Source of the DNA: Syntrophotaleaceae bacterium
Lineage (GTDB): Bacteria > Desulfobacterota > Desulfuromonadia > Desulfuromonadales > Syntrophotaleaceae
Length of the DNA: 64,000 nucleotides
Assembly: GCA_041390365.1 (NCBI GenBank)
Contig: JAWKQB010000003.1
Coordinates: 372,001 to 436,000 of the forward strand
Direction: 5' to 3'
This document shows positions 58,877 through 64,000 of the stretch, piece by piece. Each line of letters begins with the position of its first letter. The stretch's first letter is position 1. A program made the position numbers and the translations under genes. Under the pieces are notes generated by a model. It did no database searches and had not been told where the DNA came from. It saw only the letters and a program-made list of their open reading frames with translations.

Positions 58877-60247
58877 ATGACCACAATGCTGAAAACCGGG
58901 CTCGACCACCCCGTGACCGGGGTACGGGACCTGGTCGATTACCTGAAGTCAGGCGCCCGTCCTCCGGAAAAATGGGGGGTCGGGGTCGAAATGGAAAAGT
59001 TGGTCCTGGATGTTCATTCCGGAGAGGCGGTTGCTTTGGAGAGGATCGAGGTCCTTTTCGAACGCCTGGCTTCCCTTGGCCCATGGAAGCGAATCCATGA
59101 GCAGGGGCGATTGATCGCGCTGCGAGGACCCGATTCTTCCGTAACCCTTGAGCCGGGCGGTCAGTTGGAGCTTTCGGGTGCCCTTTGCCCGGACCTTTAT
59201 TGCTGCCTTGGGGACTTCTGCCGCTACGCGGCACAGATCGTCGAGCAGGCTGAAAGCCTCGGTTTGCTGTTCCTCGGTCTGGGGGTGCAGCCCTTTTCCA
59301 ATCCCGATGACATCGGCTGGCTGCCCAAGGCCCGGTACGACATCATGCGTTCCTATATGAGTAAAACCGGCGACATGGGGCATCGCATGATGAAACAGAG
59401 TGCCGGCCTGCAGGTCAACCTCGATTTTTCCGATGAGCAGGACTGCATCGAAAAAATGCGCGTTGCCCAGTGGTTGTCTCCCCTCTTCTACGCCCTGTTT
59501 GCCAACTCGCCGATCATGGACGACCGACCAACCGGTTTTCTTTCCACTCGTGGAGAAATCTGGTCCCGCACCGATCCCGACAGGACCGGCCTGCTGCTCG
59601 GGCTTTTTGCCGGAAATGCCGATCTGGGGACCTACGCCGAGTACGCCCTCGATGTTCCCATGTACTTCATACACCGGCAAGGCCGGATGCTGGATATGAC
59701 CGGGGAGCGTTTTTCCTTTCGCCGGTACCTGGCCGAGGGGTTTGACGAGGCTCGCCCTACCCTGGCTGACTGGGACCTGCATCTTTCCACCCTGTTTCCC
59801 GAGGTCCGCCTGCGCCCGCAGATAGAACTGCGGAGCGCCGACAGCCTGCCGCCCCGTCTCGCTCTGGCGGTAGCGGCCCTGGCCAAGGGGCTGTTGTACG
59901 ATCGGGAGTCCCGCAGGGCAGTCGCTTCGATATTCGAGGAACTGGGGGTGGAAAAGTTTCTCCAAGTTTACCGGAATTCATGGAAAATGGGCCTCAAGAC
60001 GCCATTCGGAAACCGCACTTTGAGGGAGGTGACCCTGGATATCCTGTCCCTTGCCCGAGATGGGCTGCGCCGCCAACACCGGCAGGGCCTGGATCGGCCC
60101 GATGAAAGCCAATTTCTCGATCAGATAGGAGAAATAGCGGAGAGCGGTCTGACCCTGGCCGAAAGGCTGCTGGCTGGCTGGCAGGGGTCCAGGGCGGAAA
60201 AGCTTTCCCTGCTCAGGGAGCATTGTGGTTATTCCTTTTGTTCCTAG
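58877..60247 (+). CDS. gshA: Glutamate-cysteine ligase (GCS2-like)
   Basis: This 456-residue enzyme probably joins glutamate and cysteine to gamma-glutamylcysteine, the first step of glutathione-type thiol synthesis. The opening GVGVEMEKLVLD, LEPGGQLELSGA and LGLGVQPF motifs match the plant/proteobacterial GCS2 ligase group. MMKQSAGLQVNLDFSDEQD is another recognised stretch. No gshB lies beside it, so whether the product goes to glutathione is unknown. It is read away from the K+ channel gene across a 224-base gap with no ORF I support. Start could be 58877 or the ATG at 58886. Confidence 0.88.
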   Translation: MTTMLKTGLDHPVTGVRDLVDYLKSGARPPEKWGVGVEMEKLVLDVHSGEAVALERIEVLFERLASLGPWKRIHEQGRLIALRGPDSSVTLEPGGQLELSGALCPDLYCCLGDFCRYAAQIVEQAESLGLLFLGLGVQPFSNPDDIGWLPKARYDIMRSYMSKTGDMGHRMMKQSAGLQVNLDFSDEQDCIEKMRVAQWLSPLFYALFANSPIMDDRPTGFLSTRGEIWSRTDPDRTGLLLGLFAGNADLGTYAEYALDVPMYFIHRQGRMLDMTGERFSFRRYLAEGFDEARPTLADWDLHLSTLFPEVRLRPQIELRSADSLPPRLALAVAALAKGLLYDRESRRAVASIFEELGVEKFLQVYRNSWKMGLKTPFGNRTLREVTLDILSLARDGLRRQHRQGLDRPDESQFLDQIGEIAESGLTLAERLLAGWQGSRAEKLSLLREHCGYSFCS

Positions 60248-60282
60248 GAACCCGGCACATCAGTACTAACTAAAAAAGGTCT

Positions 60283-60312
60283 TTGAATTGCAGGGCCTGG
60301 AGGTAGTAAACT
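60283..60312 (+). promoter_or_regulatory. Possible tkt promoter
   Basis: TTGAAT at 60283-60288 and TAAACT at 60307-60312 are 18 bases apart, about 45 bases before the transketolase start. A moderate consensus match. Confidence 0.4.
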
Positions 60313-60357
60313 GATCCGGACCTGTTGGTGCCCAAAGCAAAGCGGAGAATCTGCTGT

Positions 60358-62352
60358 ATGAAAGACGCCAAAACCGATATCCCACTCATCCGGGCATCTA
60401 TCGACACTTTGAGACTTCTCGCGGCTGACGCCGTGGAGCAAGCCAATTCGGGACACCCCGGAACCCCCATGGAAGCGGCTCCGGTCGCCTATCTGCTGTT
60501 CCGCCATCATTTGTGCCACAACCCCAAAAACCCCCAATGGCCCGGTCGTGATCGCTTCGTACTCTCCTGCGGCCATGCCTCGATGCTTCTCTACGGTGCC
60601 CTGTTTTTGACCGGCTACGATCTGTCCCTGGACGATATCCGCCATTTCCGACAGTTTGGCAGCCGGACTCCGGGGCACCCCGAGTTCGGCCATACGCCAG
60701 GAGTGGAAACCACCAGCGGACCTCTGGGCCAGGGGGTCGGAGTCAGCGTCGGCATGGCCATGGGTGCCCGTTTCCTGGCCCAGCAGATCGATGTCGACCT
60801 GTTCGATTACCGAATTTTCGCTCTCTGCTCCGATGGAGACCTGATGGAAGGCGTGGGAGCTGAAGCAGCCTCCCTGGCAGGGCATTTGCGGTTGGGCAAT
60901 CTGATCTGTATCTACCTGGACAACCGTATCACCATCGAGGGAAAAACCGACCTGACTTTCAGCGAGGAGGTCGCCGCCCGGTTTCTTGCTTATGGATGGC
61001 ATGTGCAGAGGGCCGAAGGGGAAAACCTTCCTGAGATCGACGCCGCTCTCGAGCGGGCCAAGGGGGATCCCCGCCCCTCCCTGATCGTCCTCCGAACCCA
61101 TATCGCCCAGGGCTCACCAGGCAAACAGGATAGCGAAGAGGCTCACGGCGCTCCTCTCGGATCCGAGGAACTCCGGCAGACCAAGCGGGCATACGGTCGG
61201 GACCCGGATCAGATGTTCGTCGTACCGGAAGATGTGGCACGACATATGGCGGAGGCGGTACAGCGGGGCGCAGAACTGGAACACCAGTGGCGCACAAAGC
61301 TGGCCGAGCGTCACGGCGAAGCGCTGCCGGAGATCTGGTGGAAGGCCGCTGAAGGGCATCTTCCCGACGGCTGGGAGCAGGCTCTGCCTGAGTTCGCTCC
61401 CAAGGACGGCCCCATGGCCACCCGTAAAGCCAGCGGCCTGGTTCTCAACCTCCTCGCCTCGAGGTTGCCACTGCTTTTGGGCGGATCGGCTGATCTCGGT
61501 CCTTCCAACAATACAATGATCAAGGGGCAGGGTGCCTTCGCTCCCGGAACCAGTGGACGCAACATCCATTTCGGAGTGCGCGAGCATGCCATGGGCGCGA
61601 TCCTCAATGGGTTGGCCCACACCCCGGGGCTTATCCCCTATGGCGGAACCTTTCTCATCTTTTCCGACTACATGCGTCCGCCGATCCGTCTGGCAGCCAT
61701 GATGGGTCTGGGGACAATCTATGTTTTCACCCATGATTCCATCGGTCTCGGCGAAGACGGACCGACCCATCAGCCCATCGAACAGCTTCCCGGCCTGCGC
61801 GCGGTGCCGGGGCTGCAGGTCATCCGCCCCTGCGATGGAAACGAGACGGCAGTCGCCTGGCAGGTCGCCATCGCCAGCAGAAGGCGACCGACGGCCCTGA
61901 TTCTGAGCCGTCAGAACTTGCCTATCCTCGATCGCAGCCAATTCGCCCCCGCCGCCGGCCTGGCCCGTGGAGGCTACGTCCTGGCACGGGAGCAGGGACC
62001 CTTGTCAGCGATTCTGCTGGCCAGCGGATCGGAGGTGGCTCTGGCACTGGCCGCCCGGGAGAAGCTGGAGCCACAGGGCATCCCCACGCGTGTGGTCTCC
62101 CTTCCCTGCTGGGAACTGTTCGAGGATCAACCGGAGGACTACAAGGAGGACGTCCTGCCGCTTACCTGTCAAGTCCGGGTAGCCGTGGAAGCGGCTTCGC
62201 CCTTCGGATGGGAGCGCTATGTCGGCCGGAAAGGCCGTATCCTGGCGATGAGCGGTTTCGGTGCCAGCGCCCCGGCAAAAGAGTTGATGTCGCATTTCGG
62301 GTTTACGCCGGAAAAAGTCATCGAAGCTGTGGTGCAATTGTTGAAAAGATAA
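60358..62352 (+). CDS. tkt: Transketolase
   Basis: This 664-residue thiamine-diphosphate enzyme moves two-carbon units between sugar phosphates in the pentose phosphate pathway. Recognised parts are AADAVEQANSGHPGTPM, FVLSCGHASMLLYG, TPGHPEFGHTPGVETTSGPLGQG and the ThDP-binding GDLMEGVGAEAASLAG...YLDN. The C-terminal half has HFGVREHAMGAILNG and HDSIGLGEDGPTHQPIEQL. I start at ATG 60358, behind GGAGA; a GTG at 60325 is less likely. The ThDP it uses needs ThiL, which is also in the window. Confidence 0.95.
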   Translation: MKDAKTDIPLIRASIDTLRLLAADAVEQANSGHPGTPMEAAPVAYLLFRHHLCHNPKNPQWPGRDRFVLSCGHASMLLYGALFLTGYDLSLDDIRHFRQFGSRTPGHPEFGHTPGVETTSGPLGQGVGVSVGMAMGARFLAQQIDVDLFDYRIFALCSDGDLMEGVGAEAASLAGHLRLGNLICIYLDNRITIEGKTDLTFSEEVAARFLAYGWHVQRAEGENLPEIDAALERAKGDPRPSLIVLRTHIAQGSPGKQDSEEAHGAPLGSEELRQTKRAYGRDPDQMFVVPEDVARHMAEAVQRGAELEHQWRTKLAERHGEALPEIWWKAAEGHLPDGWEQALPEFAPKDGPMATRKASGLVLNLLASRLPLLLGGSADLGPSNNTMIKGQGAFAPGTSGRNIHFGVREHAMGAILNGLAHTPGLIPYGGTFLIFSDYMRPPIRLAAMMGLGTIYVFTHDSIGLGEDGPTHQPIEQLPGLRAVPGLQVIRPCDGNETAVAWQVAIASRRRPTALILSRQNLPILDRSQFAPAAGLARGGYVLAREQGPLSAILLASGSEVALALAAREKLEPQGIPTRVVSLPCWELFEDQPEDYKEDVLPLTCQVRVAVEAASPFGWERYVGRKGRILAMSGFGASAPAKELMSHFGFTPEKVIEAVVQLLKR

Positions 62353-62382
62353 AAATTGTTCCGATCGTCGCATTGCCCGGGT

Positions 62383-62410
62383 AAACCTTTTTTCTGCTGA
62401 AACGTCAGAA
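62383..62410 (+). promoter_or_regulatory. Possible ECF-type autoregulated promoter
   Basis: AAACC at 62383-62387 is followed after 15 bases by CGTCAGAA at 62403-62410. ECF sigma factors often use an AAC-type -35 and a CGTC-type -10, and often drive their own genes. It lies 36 bases before the sigma gene. Match by eye only. Confidence 0.4.
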
Positions 62411-62445
62411 TTCGCAAACAGACCAGTAGATTCAGGGGAAGGCTG

Positions 62446-63099
62446 ATGAATTTGAATGCCGCCGCAACTGTTATCGATCCGGACCGTCTTGCGGAGGTTT
62501 CTGAGGTTTTGGAAACAGAAAGTGTTCTAACCGAGCAGATTCTGCTCGACCAGATCAGGTCCGGGCATCCCTTGGCTTTCGAGCAGCTGGTGCAGGCCAA
62601 GGCGCCACAGATGATCAATCTCGCCTATCGCCTGGTAGGCAATCGGGAGGAGGCAGAGGACATTGCCCAGGAAGCCTTCCTCAAAATGCACAGAACCCTG
62701 GATACTTTCCGCGGCGAATGCAGCCTTTCCAGCTGGCTCTACCGGATCGTTTCCCGCCTGGCTATCGATCACTTGCGGCGGGAAAAGTTAAGGCGCAAAC
62801 TGTTTTTCTTCCGCCAGAGCGACGAAGAGGCCGACCCCCTGGAATTGGTGCCCGACTCGGGTCCTTCCAGTGTCGATATTCTGCAGGCCCGGGAGACGGA
62901 GAGCCGCTTGAAGCAGGCGCTGAAACGCCTGTCTGGGCGGCAGCGGGCAGTATTCGTTCTGCGCCATCAGGAAGGGCTCCCGCTCAAGGAAATCGCGGCC
63001 GTGCTCCAACTGGAGGAAGGAACAGTCAAAGCCCATCTTCACCGGGCGGTCCGTGTTCTGCGCGTCGAACTCCAAGATCTGCATGAGGATCAGCCATGA
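62446..63099 (+). CDS. ECF-family RNA polymerase sigma factor
   Basis: This 217-residue sigma factor has region 2 (PLAFEQLVQAKAPQMINLAYRLVGNREEAEDIAQEAFLK), with DAEDI-like contacts, and region 4 (LSGRQRAVFVLRHQEGLPLKEIAAVLQLEEGTVKAHLHRA), a helix-turn-helix for the -35 element. The middle linker is short, as expected for ECF group IV factors. Its stop overlaps the next gene by four bases, coupling it to its likely anti-sigma factor. A linked exported DUF3106 protein suggests an envelope or stress signal, but that link is inferred from position. Confidence 0.93.
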   Translation: MNLNAAATVIDPDRLAEVSEVLETESVLTEQILLDQIRSGHPLAFEQLVQAKAPQMINLAYRLVGNREEAEDIAQEAFLKMHRTLDTFRGECSLSSWLYRIVSRLAIDHLRREKLRRKLFFFRQSDEEADPLELVPDSGPSSVDILQARETESRLKQALKRLSGRQRAVFVLRHQEGLPLKEIAAVLQLEEGTVKAHLHRAVRVLRVELQDLHEDQP

Positions 63100-63545
63100 A
63101 CAGCCACCACAGAGAACATTACAGCGAAGAGGACCTGTTGCTCCACTATTACGGCGAAACCAGCCGCGAGGAGAGATCCCGGATGGAGAGCCATATCGCC
63201 GGTTGTCAGACATGCGGGGACATCTGGCGGTCGCTGCTGCGGACTCTGGGAGCCGTACCTCGGGTTGGCGTGACTCTGTCCCACAAGGAAACGCTCGATT
63301 TTGCAGCCCGGGTGGCCCGGCGTGCCGGACGGCGCAGATTGTCCCGTGGCTGGCTCTGGGGGGGGACCCTGGCCACCGCAGGACTGCTCGCCCTGATGCT
63401 GTCGGTTCGCCCCCCCGCTCTGCGGCCGGGGCCAGGCGACAGTTCGAATAAAGTGGCGGAATCCACCCTTTTGAAGGAAATGGACCTGCTGCAGAAAATG
63501 GAAATGCTCGAACAGCTTGATCTTTTGCAGGAATTCGATGGATAA
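63096..63545 (+). CDS. Zinc-finger anti-sigma factor
   Basis: This 149-residue protein has an N-terminal zinc-binding anti-sigma domain, with HIAGCQTCGDIW supplying the H-x3-C-x2-C ligands. A single membrane segment (LWGGTLATAGLLALMLSV) follows near residues 86-103, so the C-terminus is periplasmic. The tail is a compact Leu/Met heptad-like stretch (LLKEMDLLQKMEMLEQLDLL) that could form a helix for partner binding. It overlaps the sigma gene by four bases and precedes the DUF3106 gene by 45. It should hold the sigma factor at the membrane until a signal frees it. Confidence 0.88.
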   Translation: MNSHHREHYSEEDLLLHYYGETSREERSRMESHIAGCQTCGDIWRSLLRTLGAVPRVGVTLSHKETLDFAARVARRAGRRRLSRGWLWGGTLATAGLLALMLSVRPPALRPGPGDSSNKVAESTLLKEMDLLQKMEMLEQLDLLQEFDG

Positions 63546-63590
63546 GGCTGAATGGGGATATGATATCCCGACCAATGGGGAAAAAGAAAA

Positions 63591-64000
63591 ATGAAACGCT
63601 TCCTGCTGCCCGTACTCGCTCTGGTTTTCGGTCTGGTTCTGATTCATGACCTGGCGTTGGCTAAAAACCTCGACAAATTCGAGTCGTTCGAATCCTGGAG
63701 AATAGCCAGGGCAGACGACGACCGAGGTCAATACCGGCATGAAGACCGGCGGGAAATGACCCCTGACCAGCGCCGCGAACTGGAGAGACGATATCAGAAA
63801 TTTCGGGAACTATCGCCCGAGGAGCAGCAGAAGCTGCGACAGCGTTATGAGCGATTCAAGGACATGTCCCCGCAAAAACAGCAGGAGATGCTGGAACGCC
63901 ACCAGCGCATCCAGCAACTTACCCCACAGCAGCAGGAAGAGTTGAAAAGGGATTGGCAGCAGCTCAAGGAACTCCCCCCCGATGAACGCAGCCTGCGGCG
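63591..64000 (+). CDS. Exported DUF3106-like protein (3' end beyond window)
   Basis: The frame starts at ATG 63591 and runs off the right edge after 136 codons. It opens with a signal peptide (MKRFLLPVLALVFGLVLIHDLALA), so the product is periplasmic. A charged region follows, then five copies of a unit starting [LM]-[STP]-P: M56, L74, M92, L110 and L128, exactly 18 residues apart. Units read, for example, LSPEEQQKLRQRYERFK and LTPQQQEELKRDWQQLK. This resembles DUF3106 and, loosely, the LTxxQ metal/stress-sensing helices of Spy and CpxP. It follows the anti-sigma gene and may be its regulatory partner. Confidence 0.75.
   Translation, partial: MKRFLLPVLALVFGLVLIHDLALAKNLDKFESFESWRIARADDDRGQYRHEDRREMTPDQRRELERRYQKFRELSPEEQQKLRQRYERFKDMSPQKQQEMLERHQRIQQLTPQQQEELKRDWQQLKELPPDERSLR

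Noticed and set aside
57642..59234. A 530-residue version of the K+ channel
   Set aside because: The extra 194 residues overlap the glutamate-cysteine ligase on the other strand and look like its shadow; a good ribosome site lies at 58652.

Overview
The window is a stretch of Gram-negative chromosome centred on a probable replication origin. Evidence for a Gram-negative cell is HldD (LPS heptose synthesis), LolA, PBP1A and a YidC with a large periplasmic domain. The gene order dnaA-dnaN-recF-gyrB-gyrA-TPR-gpsA, the housekeeping nifU-nifS pair, a bactofilin beside parAB, and abundant c-di-GMP proteins (GGDEF-EAL, HD-GYP, PilZ) suggest Desulfuromonadales (the Geobacter/Desulfuromonas/Pelobacter group). 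That assignment is an inference from gene content; no rRNA is present. Coding density is high, and no tRNA, CRISPR array, insertion sequence or prophage was found.

Layout. 1-9.9 kb, mixed strands: thiolase end, acyl-CoA ligase, Na+/alanine symporter (minus), a GGDEF-EAL sensor, nifUS, and a PilZ protein with a pseudo-receiver domain. 9.97-46.3 kb, almost all minus strand: a heterodimeric ABC exporter, rimO, yajQ, then lolA-thiL-lon-NRDE-methyltransferase-hldD-dinG (transcribed from dinG toward lolA). Next come the RNA-ligation cluster rtcB-archease-BCAM0308-like, atpI-atpZ, an HD-GYP gene and PBP1A. The only plus-strand gene in this arm is an aminotransferase, preceded by a leader with a small ORF and a terminator. 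The arm ends with nth-EEP-gpsA-TPR-gyrA-gyrB-recF-dnaN-dnaA. 46.3-46.7 kb: AT-rich region with DnaA boxes (oriC candidate). 46.7-64 kb, mainly plus strand: rpmH-rnpA-yidD-yidC, mnmE, a parS site, mnmG-rsmG-parA-parB-bactofilin, dinB, two minus genes (K+ channel and TIM-barrel enzyme), a glutamate-cysteine ligase, transketolase, and an ECF sigma / anti-sigma / DUF3106 module cut by the window end. The strand switch at dnaA/rpmH means transcription follows replication on both sides.

How genes work together. Replication start (DnaA, beta clamp, RecF, gyrase) lies left of oriC; ribosome/membrane biogenesis, tRNA modification and segregation (ParABS, bactofilin) lie right. RtcB and archease form an RNA repair/ligation pair. 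The ABC subunits form one exporter with one canonical and one degenerate ATP site. NifU and NifS build Fe-S clusters, which RimO, Nth and the DinG-type helicase in this window would need.

Most notable: (1) a RadC-like JAMM metalloprotease domain with a complete motif fused to a DinG/XPD helicase; (2) an ECF sigma / anti-sigma / exported DUF3106 module whose last protein has an exact 18-residue repeat; (3) a family of intergenic cassettes made of degenerate 6-7 bp tandem repeats followed by their own complement, with a different unit at each locus; (4) a promoterless-looking aminotransferase behind a 34-codon ORF and a strong terminator; (5) an exonuclease-phosphatase family protein lacking several catalytic residues.
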